NCBI RefSeq assembly: GCF_003432075.1
Contig: NZ_QWBU01000001.1
Location: 124,001 to 188,000, forward strand
Length of the DNA: 64,000 bases
From: Shinella sp. WSJ-2
GTDB lineage: Bacteria > Pseudomonadota > Alphaproteobacteria > Rhizobiales > Rhizobiaceae
Reading direction: 5' to 3'
Part shown: piece by piece, positions 12,790 to 21,531 of the stretch
Numbering within the stretch: the first letter of the stretch is position 1
Layout: every line of letters begins with the position of its first letter
Position numbers and translations under genes: made by a program
Notes under the pieces: generated by a model
Told to the model about the DNA's origin: nothing
The model's input: the letters and a program-made list of their open reading frames with translations, nothing else
Databases searched by the model: none

Positions 12790-13716
12790 ATGACCCGACC
12801 CGTTTCCCCCCTCCTGCCGATGCAGTATTCCGACGAAGTCGCAGCCGCCAAGGCGCGCGGCGCCCCGATCGTCGCCCTCGAATCGACGATCATCACCCAT
12901 GGCATGCCCTATCCGGGCAATCTCGAGATGGCACGCAGCGTGGAGCGCATCATTCGCGAACAGGGCGCCGTGCCAGCGACCATCGCGGTCATCGACGGCG
13001 TGCTGCATATCGGCCTCGACGAGGCAAAACTGGAAGCGCTGGCCCAGACGCAGGGCGCCATGAAGCTGTCGCGCGCCGACCTCGCCTTCGCGATCGCCGA
13101 GCGCCGCACGGGCGCCACCACCGTCGCCGCCACCATGATCGGTGCCGCGCGCGCCGGCATCACGGTCTTTGCGACCGGCGGCATCGGCGGCGTGCACCGC
13201 AAGGCCGAAGAAACCTTCGACATCTCCGCCGACCTCGATGAACTCTCGCGCACCGGCGTCATCGTCGTCTGTGCCGGCGCCAAGGCCATCCTCGATATAC
13301 CGAAGACGCTGGAAGTGCTGGAAACCCGTGGCGTGCCCGTAGTCACCTATGACAGCCCCGTCTTCCCGGCCTTCTGGTCGCGCGACTCGGGCTTGAAGAG
13401 CCCGCTGACGCTGAACAGCCCGGCGGCGATCGCCAACTTCCAGAAGGTGCGCGACCAGCTCGGCATCGACGGCGGCATGCTGATCGCCAACCCCGTGCCG
13501 GAGGAAGATGAGATTCCGCGCGACGAGATGGAGATCTACATCGCCCGCGCCCTCGACAATGCCGAGCGCGACGAAGTCGCCGGCAAGTCCGTGACGCCCT
13601 ATCTGCTCGACAACCTGTTCCACCTGACGGATGGCCGCAGCCTGAAGACGAACATCGCGCTCGTCGAAAACAATGCGCGGCTGGCGGCGGAGATCGCTGT
13701 GGCGCTGGTCGATTGA
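12790..13716 (+). CDS. psuG: Pseudouridine-5'-phosphate glycosidase
   Basis: Cleaves (or reversibly forms) the C-C glycosidic bond of pseudouridine 5'-phosphate, giving uracil and ribose 5-phosphate. The protein has 308 residues, the usual length. Conserved stretches are IVALESTIITHGMPYP near residue 22, GRTGATTVAATM-like ERRTGATTVAATM near residue 105, VFATGGIGGVHRKAEETFDISADL at about 120, and the late NPVPEEDEIP. AAGGACATCGC precedes the ATG. It forms a two-gene catabolic operon with the PfkB kinase upstream. The sugar and base would feed central metabolism and the pyrimidine pool. Confidence 0.93.
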   Translation: MTRPVSPLLPMQYSDEVAAAKARGAPIVALESTIITHGMPYPGNLEMARSVERIIREQGAVPATIAVIDGVLHIGLDEAKLEALAQTQGAMKLSRADLAFAIAERRTGATTVAATMIGAARAGITVFATGGIGGVHRKAEETFDISADLDELSRTGVIVVCAGAKAILDIPKTLEVLETRGVPVVTYDSPVFPAFWSRDSGLKSPLTLNSPAAIANFQKVRDQLGIDGGMLIANPVPEEDEIPRDEMEIYIARALDNAERDEVAGKSVTPYLLDNLFHLTDGRSLKTNIALVENNARLAAEIAVALVD

Positions 13717-13800
13717 TCCTATCGGGCGGCTGGTTTGCGCCGGCCGCCCTGCTCCGCCATCGGAGCTGCATTCCTCCTGCCGTCCACCCACCTCTCCTTG

Positions 13801-13883
13801 GTCATCCTCGGGCTCGACTCGAGGATCCACGCGGCAAACTCAGTGCGTGCGGATGGATCCTCGGGTCAAGCCCGAGGATGACG
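13801..13883. repeat. Pair of inverted palindromic repeats
   Basis: Two copies of a repeat lie head to head: GTCATCCTCGGGCTCGACTC with GAGGATCCAC at 13801-13830, and its inverted relative at 13853-13883, which ends GTCAAGCCCGAGGATGACG. Each is itself an imperfect palindrome, and together they can form a long cruciform. A third copy is at 4597-4627. They sit between convergent psuG and cckA, where they could also block read-through. Confidence 0.75.
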
Positions 13884-13989
13884 TTAGTGTATGGGGCCGG
13901 CGCTCTCGTTTCGTAGCGTAAATGGGTGGGGCCAACATTATCGTCCCGCCTCAACGTAAGTCCAGATCGGTCCGTACGACCGCCAACCA

Positions 13990-16593
13990 TCAAGCGTCCA
14001 GCATCTCCCGCACCGCTTCCGCCAGCTGCTTTAGCGAGAACGGTTTCGGAAGGAAGCCGAATTTGGCGTCGGCGGGCAGGTTGCGGGCAAAGGCGTCTTC
14101 CGCGTAGCCGGAGACAAAGATGAACTTCATGTCGGGATAGGATTTGCGTAGCTCGCGCAGCAGCGACGGACCGTCCATTTCGGGCATCACGACGTCGGAG
14201 ACGACGATGTCGACGGCGCCGTTCAGCTCTTCCATGATATCCAGCGCCTCGACGCCGGATCCGGCCTCGTGCACCGTGTAGCCACGGGTTTCCAGCATGC
14301 GCTTACCGCCACGGCGCACTGCCTCCTCATCCTCGACCAGCAGCACGACGGCCGAACCACCGGTGAGGTCGCGCGGCTCCTTTTCAGGCGTCGCGGCGAC
14401 CGCGACCGGCTGCTGGACCCCGGCTTTACTTGAATCAGCGGCTTCGACCGGGACGACGTCCTCAATATGCCGCGGCATCAGGATGCGGAAGGTGGTGCCC
14501 TTACCAACTTCGGAATCGAGATAGATGTAACCGCCGGACTGCTTGACGATGCCGTAGACCATCGAAAGGCCGAGACCGGTGCCCTTGCCGACTTCCTTCG
14601 TCGTGAAAAAGGGCTCGAAAATCTTGTCGATGATTTCAGGCGGAATGCCCGTTCCCTGGTCGGCGACATCGACTTCGACATAATCGCCCGGCGGCAGGTC
14701 GCGCAGGTTGCGCGCGGCGGCTTCCTCGGCCGGCACGTTGCGGGTACGGAAGGTGATCGTGCCCCCATCGGGCATCGCGTCGCGCGCATTGACGGCGAGG
14801 TTGATCAGCACCTGTTCGAACTGCCCGAGATCGGTCTTGACCGCCCAGAGATCGCGGCCGTACTCCACGTCGATCTTGACGTTGGTGCCCGTCATGCGGT
14901 CGACCAGCATGCGCAGGTCGCCGACGACGTCGGTCATGTTCAGGACGGTCGGACGCATCGTCTGCTTGCGCGAGAAGGCGAGCAGCTGACGCACCAACAC
15001 GGCGGCGCGATTGGCGTTCCGCTTGATCTCCATGAGGTCGGCGAAGCTCGCATCCGCCGGGCGGGCGGAAAGCAGCAGGTGATCGGAGGAGAGCAGGATC
15101 GCCGTCAGCACGTTGTTGAAATCGTGCGCGATGCCGCCGGCCAGCGTACCGACTGCATTCATCTTCTGCGTCTGCGCCATCTGTGTCTCGAGCGCCTTCT
15201 GCTCGGTGATCTCGACAGCATAGACGATGGCCGCCTCTTCGGGCGCCTCGTCGCTCTGGTCGATGACAGCGTTTATGTAGAAGCGGAAATGCCTGCTGTC
15301 GTCGGCCGGATGCAGCGAATCGAGCGGCGGGATATCGCCCTGGCGGTCCTTGGCGGCGTCCAACGCGGATTCCAGACGCAGGCGATCCGTCTCGTGCACG
15401 ATGGTCTCGAGTTTGGCGCCCCGATCAATGTCGTCGCGCGAAACGACGCCGGAAAACAGTTTCAGGAACGGTGCATTGGTGCGCAGGATACGACCGCTAC
15501 CATCGACTGAAGCGATCGCCATCGGCGTGTTGTTGAAGAAGCGCGTGAAACGCATGGAGGCCGCGGATGCGGACTGCTCGCTTTCTCCACCCCCCTCGCG
15601 CGTGAGAACGATGGTGCGGCTTTCGCCGGGTGCACCGTCACGCGTGGAGGAAACCCGATGCACGATGCGCACGGGAAGGCTTTGGCCGCTGGTCTTGCGA
15701 AGATCGAGATCCAGCGTTTCTGTCCGCTTGTGACCAGGTTCGGCCTGAACGGACTGGATGAGCGCAAGCCCTTCGCCCGCCACCATATCGGCAATAGACA
15801 ACGAACCCGGATGGAATTTTGCCAGATCGATGCCGAGCCATTCGGCGAGCGTCGCATTGAGATAGACGATCTCGCCTTTGCGGCCGGCGGAAAAGAAGCC
15901 GGCCGGCGCATGGTCGAGATAGTCGATCGCGTTCTGCAATTCCTTGAAAAAACGTTCCTGGTCGTCCCGCTCCGAGGTGATGTTGGAAATCTGCCAGATG
16001 TAGAGCGGCTGTTTCGCCTTGTCGCGGTTCGGCAGGACCCGCGCCTTCAGACGATACCAATGGGCGCCCGATCCGCTTGACGACGACGGGTTGAGCGCCT
16101 TCTGAACCCGGAATTCCTCCGCGCCCTCTTTGCCCTCGTGCAAGCCGTTGGTGAGGCGATAGACGGCCTCGGTTGCGTCACGGTTGCGCGACAGCAGAGT
16201 TTCGAGCGTCTGCACCTCCGCGGCACCCGAGGCGCCCGTTAGCGCGCCGTAGGCGGCGTTGGCATAGACGATGCGGCCCTTGCGGTCCGTGACCACGGTG
16301 CCATCCGAATGGGAATCGAGGAAGGCGCGCGCAAGCTCGTCGGAGCCCGCCGCCTGCGGCATGATCTCGATGAAGCCGATCAGCGCCGAGACGACGAAAA
16401 AGATACCGGCCATTGCGAGGACGCCAAGCACACCGAGCACAAGTTCATTGTCGAGCTGGTTCTTGAAGACGATGAAGGCACCGGCGGATGCCGCGAGCAC
16501 TATGGCGAGTACGACGACGCGCAGCGCCACCGCCGGCCGCGTATTGCGGTCCACGATCGGCAGGTTGTCCTCGCCAGGCCGCTTCATCGTCAT
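13990..16593 (-). CDS. cckA: Hybrid sensor histidine kinase CckA
   Basis: Inner-membrane kinase at the head of the CckA-ChpT-CtrA phosphorelay that controls the alphaproteobacterial cell cycle. The protein has 867 residues: two membrane helices near 23-77 with almost no periplasmic part, PAS domains (about 85-200, 230-340 and 360-470), HisKA with the phospho-accepting His490 in [11 protein letters not shown], a HATPase domain ([16 protein letters not shown], the DQGTGIPP and [18 protein letters not shown] boxes), and a C-terminal receiver with Asp800 in [12 protein letters not shown]. This order is the CckA order. Both kinase and receiver residues are intact. It ends opposite psuG. Confidence 0.93.
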   Translation of the reverse strand: MTMKRPGEDNLPIVDRNTRPAVALRVVVLAIVLAASAGAFIVFKNQLDNELVLGVLGVLAMAGIFFVVSALIGFIEIMPQAAGSDELARAFLDSHSDGTVVTDRKGRIVYANAAYGALTGASGAAEVQTLETLLSRNRDATEAVYRLTNGLHEGKEGAEEFRVQKALNPSSSSGSGAHWYRLKARVLPNRDKAKQPLYIWQISNITSERDDQERFFKELQNAIDYLDHAPAGFFSAGRKGEIVYLNATLAEWLGIDLAKFHPGSLSIADMVAGEGLALIQSVQAEPGHKRTETLDLDLRKTSGQSLPVRIVHRVSSTRDGAPGESRTIVLTREGGGESEQSASAASMRFTRFFNNTPMAIASVDGSGRILRTNAPFLKLFSGVVSRDDIDRGAKLETIVHETDRLRLESALDAAKDRQGDIPPLDSLHPADDSRHFRFYINAVIDQSDEAPEEAAIVYAVEITEQKALETQMAQTQKMNAVGTLAGGIAHDFNNVLTAILLSSDHLLLSARPADASFADLMEIKRNANRAAVLVRQLLAFSRKQTMRPTVLNMTDVVGDLRMLVDRMTGTNVKIDVEYGRDLWAVKTDLGQFEQVLINLAVNARDAMPDGGTITFRTRNVPAEEAAARNLRDLPPGDYVEVDVADQGTGIPPEIIDKIFEPFFTTKEVGKGTGLGLSMVYGIVKQSGGYIYLDSEVGKGTTFRILMPRHIEDVVPVEAADSSKAGVQQPVAVAATPEKEPRDLTGGSAVVLLVEDEEAVRRGGKRMLETRGYTVHEAGSGVEALDIMEELNGAVDIVVSDVVMPEMDGPSLLRELRKSYPDMKFIFVSGYAEDAFARNLPADAKFGFLPKPFSLKQLAEAVREMLDA

Positions 16594-16903
16594 TAGTCCC
16601 TCATTCGCAACGGTCCGGCGCAGTGTTTGTCGCCAGATCTGATGCCAGAATCATTTTTAACTGCTGGAGGGAAGCGCAAAAAGCCGTCGAGGGAAAGCAA
16701 GCTCGCGAATTCACAGGGAATATTGCCGCTCCAACCATCGCAATTTCGGCATCCCGCGCTATTTTCGCGACAGTGGCCGGGGAAATGGGCGCTGGACAAG
16801 CGGCAGCAAGCGCTTGTAGGTGCCTGCGAAAAGCCGTCAAATGCAGCCTTCGAGCTGATAGGTTGATCTGCCGACCCCATCTAGCGATTAAGGAGTGCGC
16901 GTT
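16594..16903. other. Divergent promoter region between cckA and the FliO-like gene
   Basis: I see no gene here and no clear full TTAA-N7-TTAA CtrA site. Short open frames on both strands have no family resemblance. AAGGAG at 16890-16895 is the ribosome-binding site of the next gene. Confidence 0.5.
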
Positions 16904-17899
16904 ATGTTCCAGGAGATTCTTGCGGAGAACGGCACGAAGTTCGTCATCGCCGCCATCGTGGTGCTGCTCGGCCTGCTGTGCCTCGCTCTGGTTCTGTGGA
17001 TCATCCGCGGCCGCCCCTCCTCGCCGTTCATCCGTGGCGGGCGCAACCGCACGCCGCGCCTGGCCGTGCTAGATGCCGCAGCCATCGATACGCGCCGCCG
17101 CCTTGTGCTCGTGCGTCGCGACGAAGTGGAGCATCTCATCATGATCGGCGGGCCGACGGACATCGTCATCGAGACACGTATCGGCGCAGGCGCTCCTGTC
17201 GAGCAGCCGGCCGAAAAGCCTGTTCAGAAAGTCGAGCGCGTCGAGCCAGCGCCGGTATCGCAGGAAACGCCGGTGCGCGCCAAGGAGACGGCAGCCGTTT
17301 CCCGTGCAGCAGCATCCACGACGGCAAGCGCCGGTGAGCGCCGGCCCGTTACCGTTCCGGATGGCGTCTCTTCGATGAGCAAGGTGCTTTATGCCGGCGA
17401 CGACGAGGCAACCGTCCACGCGCCGCAGGCCCGCCCGGTGACGCAGCCAGTCACCACCCCGCAGCAAATCCCGGTAAACGCCCAGCAGCGCACGCCGGAG
17501 CGACGCGCCGAAGACGTGCTGGAGCAAAGCCGCCAGCGCGTTCTCGCGACGCAGCCCACCACGACCGCACAGACCACGACGGCACTGGCTGCGGCCAGCC
17601 AGCCCGCGCAGCGTCCGGTGACGACGGCCACGGTCACCCGGCCGGTGACGACAGCCGCCGACAATGCGGCGCTGGTCAGCGAGTTCGAGAAAATCCTCGA
17701 GGCTGAAATGGTTAACAATGCGGCTACAGCAGGCGGCGCCCGGCCCGTCACACAAACGCCTGCCACGCAGACTGCCGCCATTACCACCCAGGCTACGCCG
17801 ATAGGCGTACAGGCACAGCCCGTCGCCAAGAGCCGCGAGGAAACAGAGGCGGAGATGGCGCGCCTGCTCGGCGAGATCGCGGCAAACCGTAAGAGTTGA
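16904..17899 (+). CDS. FliO/MopB-like single-pass membrane protein
   Basis: The protein has 331 residues with one membrane helix at about 11-33. A FliO-type domain follows at about 45-100 (PRLAVLDAAAIDTRRRLVLVRRDEVEHLIMIGGPTDIVIE, given here as its diagnostic order of a RLVLVRRD strand then LIMIGG-PTDIVIE). The remaining 230 residues are low-complexity, rich in Pro, Thr, Gln and Ala. FliO helps assemble FliP in the flagellar export gate, but there are no flagellar genes nearby, so its role here may be different. ATG 16904 is preceded by AAGGAG at eight bases; a GTG at 16895 is less well placed. It is followed by a strong terminator. Confidence 0.75.
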   Translation: MFQEILAENGTKFVIAAIVVLLGLLCLALVLWIIRGRPSSPFIRGGRNRTPRLAVLDAAAIDTRRRLVLVRRDEVEHLIMIGGPTDIVIETRIGAGAPVEQPAEKPVQKVERVEPAPVSQETPVRAKETAAVSRAAASTTASAGERRPVTVPDGVSSMSKVLYAGDDEATVHAPQARPVTQPVTTPQQIPVNAQQRTPERRAEDVLEQSRQRVLATQPTTTAQTTTALAAASQPAQRPVTTATVTRPVTTAADNAALVSEFEKILEAEMVNNAATAGGARPVTQTPATQTAAITTQATPIGVQAQPVAKSREETEAEMARLLGEIAANRKS

Positions 17900-17957
17900 T
17901 ATCAGCGCTCGTCTAACAGCCTCGAGAAATGCCCCTCGGGCATTCTCCTCCCAAAGA

Positions 17958-18001
17958 AAAAGCCGCAGGAAACGGTGTGTTTCCAGCGGCTTTTGATTTT
18001 T
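17958..18001 (+). terminator. Rho-independent terminator after the FliO-like gene
   Basis: AAAAGCCGC at 17958-17966 pairs with GCGGCTTTT at 17986-17994, and an inner stem GGAAAC/GTTTCC extends it, making a near-perfect 16-bp hairpin followed by GATTTTT. On the minus strand its AAAAGCCGC side could also terminate. Confidence 0.9.
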
Positions 18002-18100
18002 ACGATGCACCACAGCCCTAAACCTGGCTGCACCGGACGCAACCGATGTTCGATCCCAGTCAACGCAGGCCGCGGACCTCCTCAGATCCGCTGAAAACGC

Positions 18101-18520
18101 TTACTCGTCGCGATACACCTTCTCCCGACGCTCATGGCGCTCCTGCGCCTCGATCGACAGCGTTGCGATCGGGCGAGCGTCGAGACGCTTGAGGCCGATC
18201 GGTTCGCCGGTTTCCTCGCAATAACCGTAGGTGCCTTCGTCGAGACGCTGCAGCGCGGCGTCGATCTTGGAGATCAGTTTGCGCTGGCGGTCGCGAGCGC
18301 GAAGCTCGATGGCACGGTCGGTTTCCGAGGATGCCCGGTCCGCGAGGTCCGGGTGGTTGGCGCTTTCTTCCGCCAGATGATCGAGGGTTTCGCGCGCTTC
18401 GCGCAGGATATCGTTTTTCCAGGCGTTCAACTTCGCACGGAAGTAAGCGCGCTGGCGTGCATTCATAAATTCTTCGCCCTCATCGAGGACGAAACTGCTA
18501 AGATCGATCTTCTCACTCAA
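18101..18520 (-). CDS. dksA: DksA-family RNA polymerase-binding protein, degenerate zinc finger
   Basis: Binds the secondary channel of RNA polymerase and works with ppGpp to control transcription initiation. The protein has 139 residues. The coiled-coil hairpin has RQRAYFRAKLNAWKNDIL and the tip region ADRASSETDRAIELRARDR, keeping the acidic Asp-x-x-Asp/Ala-type tip as DLADRASSETD. The zinc-finger part reads YGYCEETGEPIGLKRLDARP, with one cysteine instead of the four of classical DksA, so zinc is probably not bound. I start at TTG 18520 (AGGAG eight bases upstream); the ATG at 18541 lies on the wrong side of that site. Confidence 0.9.
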   Translation of the reverse strand: MSEKIDLSSFVLDEGEEFMNARQRAYFRAKLNAWKNDILREARETLDHLAEESANHPDLADRASSETDRAIELRARDRQRKLISKIDAALQRLDEGTYGYCEETGEPIGLKRLDARPIATLSIEAQERHERREKVYRDE

Positions 18521-18895
18521 CGCGATTCTCCTGAAGAACATCTCAAGGCGCGCTGTATATCCCCACGGGTAACGCGATTCAAGCCTGTCGGGACTTACCC
18601 ACGGTTTTCGCGCATGCCTTAATTTAAACCTTGCCAGACTAATATTTCATCAAGATTACAACGGGATGGCAAAACCGACCCGTTAGAGGCTCCAATTCGG
18701 CGGCCGCCCACCCTCGAGAACGCTGCCTTCGCGATGGGCTTTCACATCCATCTGCCCTCAATTCAGGCACAGGATATTTGTTCCTAAGACGGATCATGCC
18801 CGCATTTTCTTTCCCGAGCCTGTTCAAGCGGCCAGATTCAGAATTATTTTAGCAAGTCGTGTTTCCCTTTGCCGTGGGGTGGGGGACGCGTTTTG
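18521..18895. other. Divergent intergenic region between dksA and the GGDEF-EAL gene
   Basis: It must hold promoters for both genes. There is an AT-rich patch at about 18618-18660 (CTTAATTTAAACC, then AATATTTCATC). I see no convincing gene or complete regulatory box. Confidence 0.5.
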
Positions 18896-20866
18896 ATGTT
18901 ACGCAATTCGAGGGCATTTCTGACGATCGAGGCAAGTGATCCAGAATTGGTTCAGGCGCAGCTTGCCGCCTTTACCAAGCAGGTGCCGCTGCTCTATTTC
19001 ATGCTGGTGACGAACACGGTCGCGCTGACGGTGACCCACTTTCAGGCTGCACCCGCGCTTCTGACACTCTATATCCCCTCCATGCTGTATGCCGTCAGCC
19101 TGTTCCGGCTGGTGCACTGGTGGTTCAGCCGTCACCGGCACTATACGCACGAGGAGGCAATCGGTCGCCTGCGCTCGACCTATCGCCTCACAGCCTTGCT
19201 CGGCGCCGGGTTCTGCGCCTGGTCGCTCAGCCTCTTTCCCTATGGCGATGCCTACCAGCAGTCCCATGTCGCCTTCTATATCGCCAACACGGTGATCGGT
19301 TGCATCTTCTGCCTTATGCATCTGCGCGCCGCAGCACTGGCCCTGACGGCCATCGTGCTCGGCCCCTTTACCATTTTTTTCGGCACGTCGGGCAATCCGG
19401 TCTTCACCGCATTGGCGCTCAATGTCGCGCTCGTCACCATCGCCATGGTGTTCATACTGTTGACCTATTACCGGGATTTTCGCGCCCTCATCCAGTCGCA
19501 GAAAGAGCTCACCGCCCGTCAGGCGGAAACCCAGCGCCTCAGCGACGAGAACCATCGCCTCGCCAATCTCGACAGCCTGACCAACCTGCCGAACCGTCGC
19601 CAGTTCCGCGCCGAGCTCGAGAAACGCCTGGCGCTTGCGGAGAAGAACGGCACAAGCCTCGCGCTCGGCCTCATTGACCTAGACGGCTTCAAGCCGGTCA
19701 ACGATACGTTCGGCCATAGCATCGGCGACAAGCTTCTGATCGAGGTTGGCGAAAGACTGAGCGCATTCGCCGATCACAACATTTTCCCGGCCCGCCTCGG
19801 CGGCGATGAGTTCGGCCTCATATTCGAAGGGCAGCCCGGCCCGGATCAGCTGCACGCGCTCGGCGACAGGATCTGCGCGGCCTTGCAGGAACCCTATATT
19901 TTCAGCGGCCAGACGGCGCGTGTCTCCGGCTCGCTCGGCGTCGCCATCCTCGGCGACGCCGGCACCACCGCTGATCGCCTCTTCGATTGTGCAGATTTCG
20001 CGCTTTACCTCGCCAAGCAGAATTTTCGCGGCACGACCGTCGTGTTCTCCGCCGAGCACGAGGCAGAGATCAACGAGCTTGGCCGTATCCAGCAGGCGCT
20101 GCGCGCTGCGGATTTTAGAACGGAAATGTATCTCGCTTTCCAGCCGATGGTGGACGCCGATACCAGCGGTATCTCTGCCTATGAGGCGCTGGCCCGCTGG
20201 AAGAGCCCCACCATCGGCACCGTTGCGCCCAGCGTGTTCATCCGCGCCGCCGAGCGCGCCGGCATCATCGGCAAGCTCACCGAGGTGCTGATGCAAAAAG
20301 CGCTGGAGGCGGCGAAGACATGGCCCGAGCATATCCGCCTCTCCGTCAACCTCTCCACGCGCGACGTCGTTTCCAACAAGACGGTCGATGCCCTGCTCGA
20401 CATCATTGCCGAAAGCGGAATCGACCCGGCCCGCCTCGATATCGAGGTGACGGAGACCGCCGTCATGCGCAATTTCACCCTCGCCGCCGAAAACATCCGC
20501 CGCTTTGCCGAGCGGGGCATTGGCATCGCGCTTGACGATTTCGGCACGGGCCATTCCAGCCTCAGCTACGTGCACCGGCTGCCGCTCACCAAGATCAAGA
20601 TCGACCGCAGCTTCATCATCGACATCGCGACGAACGAGCTCAGCCGCAGCATCGTCAAGACCATTGTTGACCTTTCGCGCAATGTCGGCTGCGTCTGCGT
20701 GGTCGAGGGCATGGAGACGGCCGAGCAGGTGGCGGCGCTGCGCGCGCTCGGCTGCCGCATGATGCAGGGTTACTACTTCGCCCGGCCGCAGAAGCTGGAA
20801 GATACGCTCGCCTATCGGGCGACAGCCGAAACGATCCTTAATCCGGTCCTGCGCAAAACCGGTTGA
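18896..20866 (+). CDS. Membrane GGDEF-EAL protein (c-di-GMP turnover)
   Basis: The protein has 656 residues. Five or six hydrophobic helices occupy about 25-205, then a short coiled coil, a GGDEF domain (LDSLTNLPNRRQFRAEL; LGLIDLDGFKPVNDTFGH; ARLGGDEF with the motif intact near residue 302), and an EAL domain starting at LAFQPMVDADT with YEALARW near 428, VEVTETAVM and LDDFGTGHSSLSY. The core residues of both the cyclase and phosphodiesterase halves are present, so it may have either or both activities. ATG 18896 follows GGGGGACGCG; a TTG at 18869 is less likely. It is divergent from dksA. Confidence 0.9.
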   Translation: MLRNSRAFLTIEASDPELVQAQLAAFTKQVPLLYFMLVTNTVALTVTHFQAAPALLTLYIPSMLYAVSLFRLVHWWFSRHRHYTHEEAIGRLRSTYRLTALLGAGFCAWSLSLFPYGDAYQQSHVAFYIANTVIGCIFCLMHLRAAALALTAIVLGPFTIFFGTSGNPVFTALALNVALVTIAMVFILLTYYRDFRALIQSQKELTARQAETQRLSDENHRLANLDSLTNLPNRRQFRAELEKRLALAEKNGTSLALGLIDLDGFKPVNDTFGHSIGDKLLIEVGERLSAFADHNIFPARLGGDEFGLIFEGQPGPDQLHALGDRICAALQEPYIFSGQTARVSGSLGVAILGDAGTTADRLFDCADFALYLAKQNFRGTTVVFSAEHEAEINELGRIQQALRAADFRTEMYLAFQPMVDADTSGISAYEALARWKSPTIGTVAPSVFIRAAERAGIIGKLTEVLMQKALEAAKTWPEHIRLSVNLSTRDVVSNKTVDALLDIIAESGIDPARLDIEVTETAVMRNFTLAAENIRRFAERGIGIALDDFGTGHSSLSYVHRLPLTKIKIDRSFIIDIATNELSRSIVKTIVDLSRNVGCVCVVEGMETAEQVAALRALGCRMMQGYYFARPQKLEDTLAYRATAETILNPVLRKTG

Positions 20867-20939
20867 TCTTTGCCGCGAGGAAAGACATGAAAGTCTGGAC
20901 GCGGCGCAGATGTCCGGCCGCAGGCGATGGAGGACAGAC

Positions 20940-21464
20940 TTGGCATCTTTCGGCGCACCGGCCTTCCGGCTTTATCTCCTCCGCCATGCACGCGCAGCCT
21001 GGGCCGAACCCGGCAAGACGGATTTCGACCGCACGCTCGACGACGACGGTTTTGCCGAAGCCGAAGTGATCGCCGAGGAAGCGGCCGACCAAGGCTACAA
21101 ACCCGATCTCATTCTGTCATCCACAGCCGTGCGCTGCCGCCAAACCACCGAGCCGTTCCAGCGCACCGTCAGCGAGGAACTGTCCATCGACTATATCGAC
21201 TCGCTCTATTCAGGCACGATCGATACCTATGCCGAACTCGCCTTCGCCGGGCGGCAGGAGACTTCCATCATGATCGTCGGCCACAATCCGATGATCGAAG
21301 AGCTTTTCCACCGCCTCGTCGGCAAGGAGATCGCGGAGACGGCGGCGCCCTTCGGCTTTCCCACCGCCGGCTTAGCGATCCTCGATTTCGACAAGCGGCC
21401 GACGGAAGACGACTATACCGGCGCCTGCCTTGCCGGGTTCATGACGCCGCGCCCCGCGCGCTGA
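20940..21464 (+). CDS. SixA-like phosphohistidine phosphatase
   Basis: Histidine-phosphatase superfamily protein of 174 residues. The catalytic LRHA motif places the phospho-accepting histidine at residue 16 (YLLRHARAAW), and the second conserved histidine is in IVGHNPMIEE. Length and the lack of a large insert match SixA, which removes phosphate from histidine-phosphotransfer domains. TTG at 20940 is chosen as the start because GATGGAGGAC is immediately upstream; the frame is open back to an ATG at 20910. It precedes the YcjX-like gene on the same strand. A link to the Hpt and CckA proteins in this window is only a suggestion. Confidence 0.85.
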   Translation: MASFGAPAFRLYLLRHARAAWAEPGKTDFDRTLDDDGFAEAEVIAEEAADQGYKPDLILSSTAVRCRQTTEPFQRTVSEELSIDYIDSLYSGTIDTYAELAFAGRQETSIMIVGHNPMIEELFHRLVGKEIAETAAPFGFPTAGLAILDFDKRPTEDDYTGACLAGFMTPRPAR

Positions 21465-21531
21465 GAACACGGCGGCCTCTTTTTTCGCCGGATTTCGGTT
21501 CCTATATCGCGATCGATGCTGGAAAGAGACC

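Noticed and set aside
16904-17899. Calling the FliO-like gene a flagellar gene outright
   Set aside because: The FliO-type domain is convincing, but there is no flagellar gene nearby and the Pro/Thr-rich tail is atypical, so I keep a neutral name.
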